Source: Pseudomonadales bacterium (GTDB lineage: Bacteria > Pseudomonadota > Gammaproteobacteria > Pseudomonadales > Azotimanducaceae). Taken from it: 35,876 nt of DNA. The notes under the pieces are model-generated. The model was not told where the DNA came from. It saw only the letters and a list, made by a program, of their open reading frames with translations, and did not search any database. The stretch lies in contig JAKUTI010000002.1 of NCBI GenBank assembly GCA_022448765.1, forward strand, positions 1 to 35,876, given 5' to 3'. Below are positions 9,126 through 18,399 of the stretch, piece by piece; within the stretch, counting starts at the first letter, position 1; every line of letters begins with the position of its first letter. A program made the translations under genes and the position numbers.

Positions 9126-10130
9126 ATGAAAGTGGATGCGTCAACTGCTGTAGATTTGCATAGGATCGGACCGCAAGCAGCACGGCTGGAAGCGCTCGGC
9201 TATGACGGACTCCGGGTCGCCGAACTCAACCACGACCCTTTCATGGCGCTGGCGATCGCGGCCGGACAGACCACCAAGATCGAACTCGTGACGTCGGTGG
9301 CCGTGGCATTTGCGCGTAACCCCATGTCCATGGCGGTCCAGGCACATGATCTCAACGCTTTTTCGGGGGGACGCTTGGTGCTGGGGTTAGGATCACAAGT
9401 CAAACCGCATATCGAACGCCGGTTCAGCATGCCATGGCATAAGGCCGCGCGGCAGATGCGCGAATTCATCGAGGCAATGAAGGCAATATTTGACTGCTGG
9501 TATGAAGGTGAACGGCTCGAGTATCAAGGTGAGTATTACCAGCACACGTTAATGCCAGCGACGTTCACACCGGACAACATCGAAGGGCCGCGCCCGCGCA
9601 TCGCGTTGTCTGCCACGGGTCCATTAATGACCCGCGTTGCTGCCGAGATTGCGGACGGCATGATCATGCACCCGTTTTCGTCCGAAAAATACATACGCGA
9701 AGTCACGCTTCCCGCCGTTGAGGAAGGGTTACGAACGAGCGGTCGCAGATTGAGCGAATTCGAATTGGACTACGCGCCGTTGATCGCCACAGGGGTAGAT
9801 GAAGAAGCGGTCTTAAGAGCCGTCGCCAACGTACGCGATCGCATTGCGTTTTACGGTTGTACTGTCGCCTACCGGCCAGTCCTTGAAATTCATGGTTGGG
9901 GAGAGCTTCAGGATGAACTCATCTCCCTTAATCGTCAGCATCGGCGTGACGAGATGTCGCGTCTTATCCCAGACCAAGTGCTTGAGACACTAGCGATCGT
10001 TGGCGATCCTGAATCGGTGATTGATGAGATGCTTGAGCGCTTCGGCGGTTTAATTAATCGGACCGGGTTTGCCGTTCCCAATTTGGATGATGATGAGCTC
10101 GGGTCGATGTTGGAACGACTTCGGAGTTGA
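9126..10130 (+). CDS. LLM-class (luciferase-like, F420-dependent-type) oxidoreductase
   Basis: Luciferase-like TIM-barrel signatures: GYDGLRVAELNHDPFMALAIAAGQT, LVTSVAVAFARNPMSMAVQAHDLNAFSGGRLVLGLGSQ; closest in style to the TIGR03617-type family. Confidence 0.85.
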   Translation: MKVDASTAVDLHRIGPQAARLEALGYDGLRVAELNHDPFMALAIAAGQTTKIELVTSVAVAFARNPMSMAVQAHDLNAFSGGRLVLGLGSQVKPHIERRFSMPWHKAARQMREFIEAMKAIFDCWYEGERLEYQGEYYQHTLMPATFTPDNIEGPRPRIALSATGPLMTRVAAEIADGMIMHPFSSEKYIREVTLPAVEEGLRTSGRRLSEFELDYAPLIATGVDEEAVLRAVANVRDRIAFYGCTVAYRPVLEIHGWGELQDELISLNRQHRRDEMSRLIPDQVLETLAIVGDPESVIDEMLERFGGLINRTGFAVPNLDDDELGSMLERLRS

Positions 10131-10253
10131 GCTTCGTGAAACGAAGCAATCCCCATCACGTCCGGCGGGATGGTCAGAGCGTCACAGACCTATGTATCCT
10201 TCGGTATATGAGATGGGGCATTTATTTCGCATTATCCTTTGGGAAGAGTAGGC

Positions 10254-10868
10254 ATGATTGACCGTCTGATTCGCGTATTTGATCGGGGATTAAGGACTAT
10301 TACGGGCATCCATCCTTTAACGGACGATATTCCGGACGTCCCATCAACGAACCTTTCCGGCCCCGAGACACGGCGAGCAGGGTCCCTGATGCGCGTTAAC
10401 CACGCCGGCGAGGTATGTGCCCAAGCTCTTTATGAAGGCCAGGCATTGACGGCCCGTAATGCAAGCGTCCGATCGGCCATGCAACAAGCGGCTCAAGAAG
10501 AGGTTGCGCACCTTGTATGGTGTCGCAAGCGACTTCAAGAATTGGATGCGCGCCCGAGTGTGTTGGATCCAGTTTTCTTTGCGGCATCGTGTGCGATGGG
10601 GGCGTTGGCGGGTGCGCTTGGGGATCGGGTCAGTCTTGGATTTATTGCAGCGACGGAGGATCAGGTGGTCGAACATCTGGATCGGCACATTGATCGACTA
10701 CCGCAAGGGGATAGTCGCAGTCGTGCGATTCTCGAGCGAATGCGAGAAGACGAGCTTCGCCATGGGACGTCGGCTGAGAAGGCAGGTGGGTTGCCCTTTC
10801 CGATGCCGGTACGCCGCGCTATGACCTTGTTTTCTCGAATCATGACGGAGACTACCTACCGGATTTGA
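10254..10868 (+). CDS. coq7: 2-polyprenyl-3-methyl-6-methoxy-1,4-benzoquinone monooxygenase (Coq7/UbiF-type)
   Basis: Carboxylate-bridged di-iron ligands: MRVNHAGEVCAQALYEGQ, EEVAHLVWC, ATEDQVVEHLDRH, REDELRHG. Confidence 0.93.
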   Translation: MIDRLIRVFDRGLRTITGIHPLTDDIPDVPSTNLSGPETRRAGSLMRVNHAGEVCAQALYEGQALTARNASVRSAMQQAAQEEVAHLVWCRKRLQELDARPSVLDPVFFAASCAMGALAGALGDRVSLGFIAATEDQVVEHLDRHIDRLPQGDSRSRAILERMREDELRHGTSAEKAGGLPFPMPVRRAMTLFSRIMTETTYRI

Positions 10869-11020
10869 ACAGGTAGCCGCCGGAAGCATTGTTTTTGAAA
10901 TCGTACGTTATTCATTTTCATGAAGCGCTTCGCTTGTTGAAGCAATCATCCATTACGGGGGTCCAGATAGAGCCGTCCAGCAGCAGTGCTAGATGAAATC
11001 GACGATGTCGTTGATGGTGT

Positions 11021-11428
11021 CTAGTCGCCGGCGAGAGGTGGGTGATAGATGAACTGGACGTTAACTCCGTTAGGATCGCGACAATAGAAACTTCTCGCAC
11101 CGTCACGATGCGTTCGTGGTGGCTCTACAATTTCGATGTTATGGCTCGTTAAATAGGCATGCCAGGTATCGACATCGTTTTTGTTATCCATAAGGAATCC
11201 GATATGGTCGAGCCGCTGGTCAACTGGAGTGGTTTTTCGCGGTACTCGGTGCAGAGCAATGTTGTCTGAGCCGGATGTCAAATAAACATTGTCGTTATCA
11301 GGCTCCCATTCGACCGTCAGTCCAAGAACCTCGGTATAAAATGCCTTGGTTGCTTCGAAGTTGGAAACGTTAAAAGCGACGTGATGCATTCCGGTGGTTG
11401 GAGGTGTTCGGACTCCGTGTTGAGTCAC
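11021..11428 (-). CDS. VOC-family (glyoxalase/dioxygenase-like) protein
   Basis: GMHHVAFNVSNFEATKAFYTEVLGLTVEW ... LDHIGFLM ... FYCRDPNGVNVQFIYHP. Confidence 0.88.
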   Translation of the reverse strand: MTQHGVRTPPTTGMHHVAFNVSNFEATKAFYTEVLGLTVEWEPDNDNVYLTSGSDNIALHRVPRKTTPVDQRLDHIGFLMDNKNDVDTWHAYLTSHNIEIVEPPRTHRDGARSFYCRDPNGVNVQFIYHPPLAGD

Positions 11429-11847
11429 GGCGTTTCCCTAGTTTCGTAGTCATGGGTGAAGCGAACACCGCCACGTTGCATCATGATGGAGGCGGAACAA
11501 TAGTGGCGTGCACTAAGGTCGATTGCGCGTTTAACTTTCGAGGGGCTGAGTTCGTGGCCGGTGACCATGAACTGGAGGTGGATGTCGGTAAACACTTTCG
11601 GATCGTCGACCGCACGTAGTGCTGAGATCTCAACGCTGCAGTCCGTTATTTCTTGACGTCCCTTACGAAGGATGGTCACAACGTCAAACGCGCTACAACC
11701 ACCGAGCCCTATGAGTACGAGCTCCATCGGACGAGCACCAACGTTCTGTCCGCCGTATTCGATCGGTCCATCCATCTCGACGTCGTGGCCTGTTTCCGAG
11801 GTGGCCGAGAATCTCACATCACCGTTCCATTGAACCGTCGCTTTCAC
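11425..11847 (-). CDS. OsmC/Ohr-family protein
   Basis: GPIEYGGQNVGARPMELVLIGLGGCSAFDVVTILRK and second Cys in RHYCSASIM; overlaps VOC start by 4 bp. Confidence 0.9.
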   Translation of the reverse strand: MKATVQWNGDVRFSATSETGHDVEMDGPIEYGGQNVGARPMELVLIGLGGCSAFDVVTILRKGRQEITDCSVEISALRAVDDPKVFTDIHLQFMVTGHELSPSKVKRAIDLSARHYCSASIMMQRGGVRFTHDYETRETP

Positions 11848-11948
11848 ACCAGACCCGCCAAAACTCTAGACCATGCCGCAGGTACTCGACTGCGGTTCGA
11901 GTCGGTTATCGGCGACTTGCGAGTACACGTTGTTGCTCATCATGCTGC

Positions 11949-12602
11949 TTAGGACATTCGTTCGATGAACGGCGTTCTGATAGCGATCTTGTTGCCCGCG
12001 TATGCCGCATTGGGTAACGCCGCCAAGCGAGTGGCCTCGGCCAGAGTATCCTCCATTAAAGCACTCGGTTCGACGACGAGATCAAGAAAACCGGCATCAA
12101 CCGCCCCGATCGGGTCGTAAAGTTCGGCTTGGATGATGGCGGCCGTTTGGTGTCGTTTGGACAATCTATCGTCGGCGAGTGCGAGCGCGAACGGTGGCAA
12201 TACCGCTCCAATGGAGGTTTCGTTGAGCCCTATTTTGAACTCACCGGCCGCTCCGATTCTAGAGTCCGCTGCGAGCAGGATGAGCGCACCTGCTGCGATG
12301 GCGTGCCCAGTACAGCCAACTACGACGGGTAGAGGGTGAGAGTAAATTGCTTTCAACATAGCGCCACCGGCGGCGGCAAGCGTTTGTGCGGCGGCCCCAC
12401 CGGCGTTGACTACCGATAAGTCGAATCCAGCCGAAAAACGTCCGGGTCGCCCGAAAAGAGCAACTGCAGATGCTTCGTTGCGAGCCCGTTCGAGAGCCCT
12501 GGTCAGTTGGTCGATGAATGCGTGGCTAATAGCGTTCGCCTTGCCGTCGTCTATGTGAATGACCGCAACTTCACCTTTTGTTTGATAGTTAAGCATGGAC
12601 AT
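11949..12602 (-). CDS. Crotonase / enoyl-CoA hydratase-isomerase family protein
   Basis: Start taken at MSMLNYQ (12602) just downstream of trpC stop; ...VALFGRPGRFSAGFDLSVV, VVGCTGHAIAAGALILLAADSRIGAAGEFKIGLNE. Confidence 0.88.
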   Translation of the reverse strand: MSMLNYQTKGEVAVIHIDDGKANAISHAFIDQLTRALERARNEASAVALFGRPGRFSAGFDLSVVNAGGAAAQTLAAAGGAMLKAIYSHPLPVVVGCTGHAIAAGALILLAADSRIGAAGEFKIGLNETSIGAVLPPFALALADDRLSKRHQTAAIIQAELYDPIGAVDAGFLDLVVEPSALMEDTLAEATRLAALPNAAYAGNKIAIRTPFIERMS

Positions 12603-12606
12603 AATC

Positions 12607-13386
12607 CTAAGAGAAAAGCGTTTTAATTTGTTTGCCAGGATCCTCGGCTCGCATAAACGCCTCTCCGACCAAGAACGCGTCGACCCCGGCGTTGCGAAGA
12701 CGTTTGACATCGTCGGGTAATCGAATGCCACTCTCGGTGACGACCTTCACCGTCGCAGGTATGCGATCCAAGAGATTAAGAGTGGTGTCGATGTCCGTGT
12801 TGAAAGATTCAAGATCGCGGTTGTTGATTCCGATTAAACTTGGTTTCAGTGCGACCGCTGCACGCAATTCCGAGGCATCGTGAACTTCAATGAGAACGTC
12901 GAGCTCGATCGACATAGCGATATCGTAGAGCGCGTGCATAGTTTCGAAATCAAGGGCGGCGGCAATCAGGAGAATGCAATCTGCCCCAATCGCTCGGGCC
13001 TCGAAGACCTGATATTCGTCCACAACGAAATCTTTTCTGAGGATCGGCAGTGGCATGATATTTCGGGCTTGGATTAAGTCGTCGTCGTCGCCCTGAAAAA
13101 AATGCCGATCCGTCAACACCGACAGACAAGTTGCTCCGCCCTCGTAGTAACTTGTCGCGATCGCCGCAGGATCAAAGTTTTCACGGATGACCCCTTTGCT
13201 GGGCGAAGCCTTTTTGATCTCGGCGATGACTGCCGGGGATTGTTCGGACACCGCCTTGGCAAAACCTCGAGTCGGTGCGACCGTTTCTGCGAGCTCTCGA
13301 AGCAGGTTTTGGGATCGGCGTGATTTACATTCTTCGACTTCGAGGTGTTTGTGCTCGAGAATCTTCGTCAGGATGTTCGCAGTCAC
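12607..13386 (-). CDS. trpC: Indole-3-glycerol phosphate synthase
   Basis: ILTKILEHKHLEVEECK, VIAEIKKASPSKGVIRENFDP, LTDRHFFQG, LRKDFVVDEYQVFEARAIGADCILLI, GINNRDLESF, ESGI. Confidence 0.97.
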   Translation of the reverse strand: MTANILTKILEHKHLEVEECKSRRSQNLLRELAETVAPTRGFAKAVSEQSPAVIAEIKKASPSKGVIRENFDPAAIATSYYEGGATCLSVLTDRHFFQGDDDDLIQARNIMPLPILRKDFVVDEYQVFEARAIGADCILLIAAALDFETMHALYDIAMSIELDVLIEVHDASELRAAVALKPSLIGINNRDLESFNTDIDTTLNLLDRIPATVKVVTESGIRLPDDVKRLRNAGVDAFLVGEAFMRAEDPGKQIKTLFS

Positions 13387-14400
13387 ACGGTCTCCATCAA
13401 ACGTGACACTCGAGTTAGTTCGGCGAGTTTTTCGGCGGCCAGACCACTAGCGATCGCGTCTTCGGCCATCGACACGCCATGTGCGAGTGTTTCCACAATT
13501 CCTGCCACATAGATGGCGGCGCCGGCGTTCAAAGCAACGATATTCGCCGCGCCGGTAGTATCGTCGCCGCTAAGCGACTGCCGCACCAGTTCAAGACTCC
13601 TTGTCGGAGAATCGGCGTGAAGACTCTCCACCGTTCGTGTCGTCATGCCAAAATCTTCGGGCTCGATGGCATATTGACGAATCTCATCGTTTTTCAGTTC
13701 GACGACATTTGACGTGCCTGAGATTGATAGTTCGTCGAGCCCGTTCGCATGCACTACCATGACGTGCGTCGAACCCAGCAACTTTGCGACTTCAGCTACG
13801 GGCAGCTGCCATTCTGGCGCGAACACGCCGATGAGTTGGCGCTCAGCACCGGCCGGGTTGGTGAGCGGCCCGAGCAAGTTAAAAATGGTCCGCACCCGCA
13901 ACTCTTGCCGAATCGGTCCCGCGTGTCTCATGGCTGAATGATGTGCCTGGGCGAAAAGAAAGCCGACACCTATCTCCTCAATGCATCGAGCGATTTGCTC
14001 AGGCGTCAGTGCAATATTCACACCGGCAGCCTCGAGTAAATCGGCGCTACCGCTCCGGCTGGTCATGCCTCGATTACCGTGTTTTGCAACGTGGCCTCCG
14101 GCGCCGGCAACGACAAAAGCGGCCGCGGTCGAAACATTAAAGAGCTTTGCACCTGCTGAACCGCCTGTACCACAGGTATCCACCAGATTCGGCACGTCGA
14201 CGACGACCTTGGTTGATACTTGTCGCATGGCCTCAGCAGCGCCTGCTATTTCTTCGGGGCTTTCGCCGCGGACACGCAACGCCATCAAGATCCCGGCAAT
14301 TTGAGCGGGGGTTGCTTCGCCTGCCATGATCGTGTCAAAGACGGCTTTGGTATTCGCTTGGCTGAGGGTTTGCCCTTCGATAATCTTGGCTAGCGCTTCA

Positions 14401-14411
<11 letters not shown>
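13383..14411 (-). CDS. trpD: Anthranilate phosphoribosyltransferase
   Basis: DTCGTGGSAGAKLFNVSTAAAFVVAGAGGHVAKHGNRGMTSRSGSADLLEA; GTG start at 14411 overlapping trpG end is preferred over the ORF-track ATG at 14507. Confidence 0.94.
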
Positions 14412-14994
<583 letters not shown>

Positions 14995-15069
14995 AGCGCC
15001 TGTCCTCCACAACCTTGGACGGCGCAATAGGGAAGTAAATCCGATGAAGGTGGTGTCAGCATGGGGTGT

Positions 15070-15075
15070 ATTCTA
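15070..15075 (-). promoter_or_regulatory. Possible -10 element of a promoter upstream of trpG
   Basis: Reverse strand TAGAAT (5/6 to TATAAT) about 75 bp upstream of trpG ATG; only a weak -35 upstream. Confidence 0.35.
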
Positions 15076-15382
15076 GTCGGAACGAGGTAACTTTAAGCTA
15101 TGGCCGACCGATAGATTTTTTCTGGAACGGAGTTGGTTTGTGGCGCTCGACCAGGGCACTGGCGAGTGACAAAGTTGCAATGCACCGGCCGAATCCGAGA
15201 GAAGAGTGCCCAGTTCATGGCATAACTCGTTGGGCTTGATAGTGTTGAATATGGATGCTTAGCAAGGGTTTTGATCGTACGTCTGTTGCGTATTGAAGCG
15301 AATTTGTTCGCGATAACCGAGTAATGTGCGATTGCCCCCAACGGAGGCCTGGACCGAGATCGGTCGCTCCAACTAAATTTCG

Positions 15383-16399
15383 TTATTCCATTAGCGTTTC
15401 GTAAGCGGCTAACGTTTGATCTCGACTTCTCGCTAACGTCAGATTTTTCGTGGCGTAGTCAAACAACGGAGTGAACAATTGCTGAAGTCGGCTCACGTTC
15501 GAAAGCGTTGATTCAAGCAGTAGGCGAATGGCCTCAACGTTTTCAACTGCGCATAGGTATTGTTGGGGTAGCACTTCGTTTGGAATGGGGACATTGGTCG
15601 AAACCACGGGGGTTTTTTCCAACAAGGCCTCGGCAAAAGCGTAAGAAAATCCTTCGTTTCGAGATGAGATGACCGTGAGATCGGCAGCACGAATATAATC
15701 TAGTGCCGAATCCTTTTGGCCGAGCAGGAACACTTGCGCGGTGAGTCCTCGCGCTGCCACCAGGGCGGTGAGACGTCCGCGTTCCGGCCCGTCTCCGACG
15801 AGAAACAAATAACCGAACTTGGGTTCCCAAGCGGAGATTAATAAGTCGAATCCCTTTGCCGGTACCAATCTTCCAACGGCGACGATTATGGGTGTTCGAC
15901 CATCCGACATCTTTTCATACTCGGGCGGCACGATTGAAATGCGGTCGGCGCGCCAATTGACGCCGTTGTATATCGATATTTTGTTGGGGCAGGGCAATGT
16001 GTTCCTTACCGTATCACTGACGCCAATGGCCAAATCGTAGGTTTTTAGGAACGACATATGCTTCTTAACGTTATGCACCGTGGCGACGGTTTTTGTCGAA
16101 AGAAACGGTTTGCAGAGTGCAATGATCGATCCCGCCTTACTTGCGTGTGCGTGGACGATATTGGGATTCGAGTGGCGTATCACTCTGACGATCTTGAATA
16201 GATTTCCAGGATGTAATCGCGGTTTGGATAAATCAATACCGATGTGTTTGACATCTGGTCGAAACCGACTTGCGTACTTCGGGTGAGCGATTGCCGTCAC
16301 GTTACAACTCGTTGTTAACGCGTTCGTCATGTCAACGAAGTGATTCTCAAGCCCACCCTCTTCGTCACCGGCCATGATCTGAACAACGTTAAGTGACAT
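15383..16399 (-). CDS. Glycosyltransferase family 4-like protein
   Basis: NIVHAHASKAGSIIA, VATVHNV, IYNGVNW, IIVAVGRLVPAKGFDLLISAW, YLFLVGDGPERGRLTALV, VFLLGQKDSALDYIRAADLTVISSRNEGFSYAFAEALLEKTPVVSTNV. Confidence 0.92.
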   Translation of the reverse strand: MSLNVVQIMAGDEEGGLENHFVDMTNALTTSCNVTAIAHPKYASRFRPDVKHIGIDLSKPRLHPGNLFKIVRVIRHSNPNIVHAHASKAGSIIALCKPFLSTKTVATVHNVKKHMSFLKTYDLAIGVSDTVRNTLPCPNKISIYNGVNWRADRISIVPPEYEKMSDGRTPIIVAVGRLVPAKGFDLLISAWEPKFGYLFLVGDGPERGRLTALVAARGLTAQVFLLGQKDSALDYIRAADLTVISSRNEGFSYAFAEALLEKTPVVSTNVPIPNEVLPQQYLCAVENVEAIRLLLESTLSNVSRLQQLFTPLFDYATKNLTLARSRDQTLAAYETLME

Positions 16400-16457
16400 C
16401 GGGAGCTCTACGTTCTTAGCATCTTGTCAGGGAGAGTAGAGCGGTCGCGTTGACCCG

Positions 16458-17639
16458 CTAGTCCTCCGGCGCTGACGACTGAAGCCGCTGTTCGGTCAAT
16501 TCCGCAAAAAAAGTCGCCCCGTAGACCGACGCTTCATCGTTAAAGTCGTAGCTCGGGTGGTGGACGGGGTGCCGTTCGACGCCGTCGCCATTGCCGATCA
16601 GAAGATAGCAGCCCGGAACTTGTTCGAGCATGAATGAGAAATCTTCCGAGCCGGTTCCGGGGGGTAAATTAACGTGGACGTTGTCTTTTCCTACAAGGTC
16701 CGTACAAACGGCGGCTGCAAACGCGGATTGTGCTTCATCATTTACAACCGGATGAAAAATGTCGCGAAATTCGAAGTTGACGCTAGCGCCATAACCCTTC
16801 GCGGTTGATTCAGCGAGCGCGCCCATCCGATCTTGAATATGAGACATCACGGCATTTGAGAATGTTCGAACGGTTCCCGAAAGGTGCGCACTTGCGGGAA
16901 TGACGTTGTAGGCGTCTCCGGCGTGAAACTGGGTGATTGAAACAACGGCCGCATCTCGCGGTCTGACATTTCGTGAAACGACGGATTGGAGCGCGTTAAC
17001 GACCTGGGCGCCCACGACGACTGGATCGACGCCATTTTCTGGATGAGCTCCATGCGCACCCACGCCGTCGATTCGAATGTCAAAAAATGCGCCAGCTGCT
17101 GCGACAACGCCCGCCGTTGCGGAAAACTGCCCAACGGGCAGCCCAGGGGCGTTGTGCATCGCAAAAATGCTGTCACAAGGGAACTGTTCGAATAGTCCGT
17201 CTTCGATCATGGCTCGGGCACCGCCAATACCCTCTTCGGCGGGTTGAAAAATGAAGTTGACCTGACCTCGAAAATTTCTGGTCTCTGCGAGGTAGCGCGC
17301 AGCTCCCAATAACATTGTGGTGTGGCCGTCGTGGCCGCAGGCGTGCATCTTCCCATCGTGGATTGAACGATGCTCGAAATCGTTGGACTCGTGCATGGGA
17401 AGGGCGTCCATGTCCGCTCGCAGTCCGATGGTTTCGGGATCATTCCCCACGCGTAAGACGCCGACGACGCCTGTCTTCCCGATCCCGCGATATACGTCTA
17501 GCCCAAATGACTCGAGTTTATTCGCGACGAAATCCGCTGTTCTCTGTTCCTCAAATCCAAGCTCCGGATGCGCATGGATGTCCCGCCGCCAGGATTTCAG
17601 GTCGTTCGCGTAGCTCGCGATGGTGTCTTTAATACTCAC
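16458..17639 (-). CDS. M20-family amidohydrolase (hippurate hydrolase/IAA-amino-acid hydrolase-like)
   Basis: RRDIHAHPELGFEEQRTADFV, GLRADMDALPM, MHACGHDGHTTMLLGAA, FQPAEEGIGGARAMIEDG, GAHGAHPENGVDPV, GSEDFSFM. Confidence 0.93.
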   Translation of the reverse strand: MSIKDTIASYANDLKSWRRDIHAHPELGFEEQRTADFVANKLESFGLDVYRGIGKTGVVGVLRVGNDPETIGLRADMDALPMHESNDFEHRSIHDGKMHACGHDGHTTMLLGAARYLAETRNFRGQVNFIFQPAEEGIGGARAMIEDGLFEQFPCDSIFAMHNAPGLPVGQFSATAGVVAAAGAFFDIRIDGVGAHGAHPENGVDPVVVGAQVVNALQSVVSRNVRPRDAAVVSITQFHAGDAYNVIPASAHLSGTVRTFSNAVMSHIQDRMGALAESTAKGYGASVNFEFRDIFHPVVNDEAQSAFAAAVCTDLVGKDNVHVNLPPGTGSEDFSFMLEQVPGCYLLIGNGDGVERHPVHHPSYDFNDEASVYGATFFAELTEQRLQSSAPED

Positions 17640-17655
17640 GCACTCTCTCTCATAG

Positions 17656-18399
17656 CTATATATTGTCGGCGACCCAGCTGATCGACCAATTGTGCCCGAG
17701 GCGCCGACCTCGGTAGGTTTCGGGTAAACGAGTCACCAGGCTGCCCGGAATCTCCACAATTTGCGGATCGGTTGGCCAACCTTTGAAAGCGTTGTCGAGG
17801 GCTTGAATGGTACGCCACTGGGTCACCTCGATATTTGACGGCAGTACGCTCGGGAGCTCGTTATCGCAGCCGTTCCCGGTACCGGCCAAGGGCGCAGCGA
17901 CCGTGTGTATTTGGATCGGTATCTCTTGCTTCCAGTGCGCGATGAAACCAATGGCCATCAGTCCCCCATAGCTGTGGCCGATTATCTTAACGCTCTCAAT
18001 ATGGGTGTGGCTTGCGAGCACGGTTTCGAGCAAAAGGGCCATTTCGGCGCTTGCGTTGTTGGTGCATTGAAACGTATTCCACCGATGAAAGAACGCTAAC
18101 GTATTTTCGTCGTCCAGCGTTTGTAATGGGTAAACCCACTCATAACCCCTACTGCCAAACCCGTGTACGCCGATGAGCATTTTTCTTACTTGGGTCGTGC
18201 TCTGCTCCAAGGGATGCAGACCGGGATCTAGATTCATGAGTCGAAGTCCCGAAGCTTTGACCCCTGGACCGGAGTCGAGATCGGTGAGCCAAGGGTAATC
18301 GTCAGAAGCCAAGGAAAATCCGGCGAGGCAGGCGGCAACGAAAGTGCGGCAAAGCACTAGGAGAACATTGGCCTTTTGGGCGCGCTCGGTGCGGCTCAA
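17656..18399 (-). CDS. Exported alpha/beta-hydrolase (lipase/esterase-like)
   Basis: Hydrophobic N-terminal segment, GVHGFGSRGYEW, nucleophile elbow GHSYGG; overlaps the acyl-CoA dehydrogenase stop by 4 bp. Confidence 0.7.
   Translation of the reverse strand: MSRTERAQKANVLLVLCRTFVAACLAGFSLASDDYPWLTDLDSGPGVKASGLRLMNLDPGLHPLEQSTTQVRKMLIGVHGFGSRGYEWVYPLQTLDDENTLAFFHRWNTFQCTNNASAEMALLLETVLASHTHIESVKIIGHSYGGLMAIGFIAHWKQEIPIQIHTVAAPLAGTGNGCDNELPSVLPSNIEVTQWRTIQALDNAFKGWPTDPQIVEIPGSLVTRLPETYRGRRLGHNWSISWVADNI

Noticed and set aside
10131-10147. GCTTCG-tgaaa-CGAAGC hairpin right after the LLM oxidoreductase stop, considered as an intrinsic terminator
   Set aside because: 6-bp stem is perfect but there is no downstream T-tract on either strand, so terminator function is not supported.
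10919-10945. GAAGCGCTTC palindrome in the coq7/VOC convergent gap, considered as a bidirectional terminator
   Set aside because: Short stems with competing alternatives and no U-tract; insufficient support.
15093-15341. 82-aa minus-strand ORF between GT4 and trpG
   Set aside because: TTG start, no recognisable motif and no clear ribosome-binding context; not reported as a CDS.
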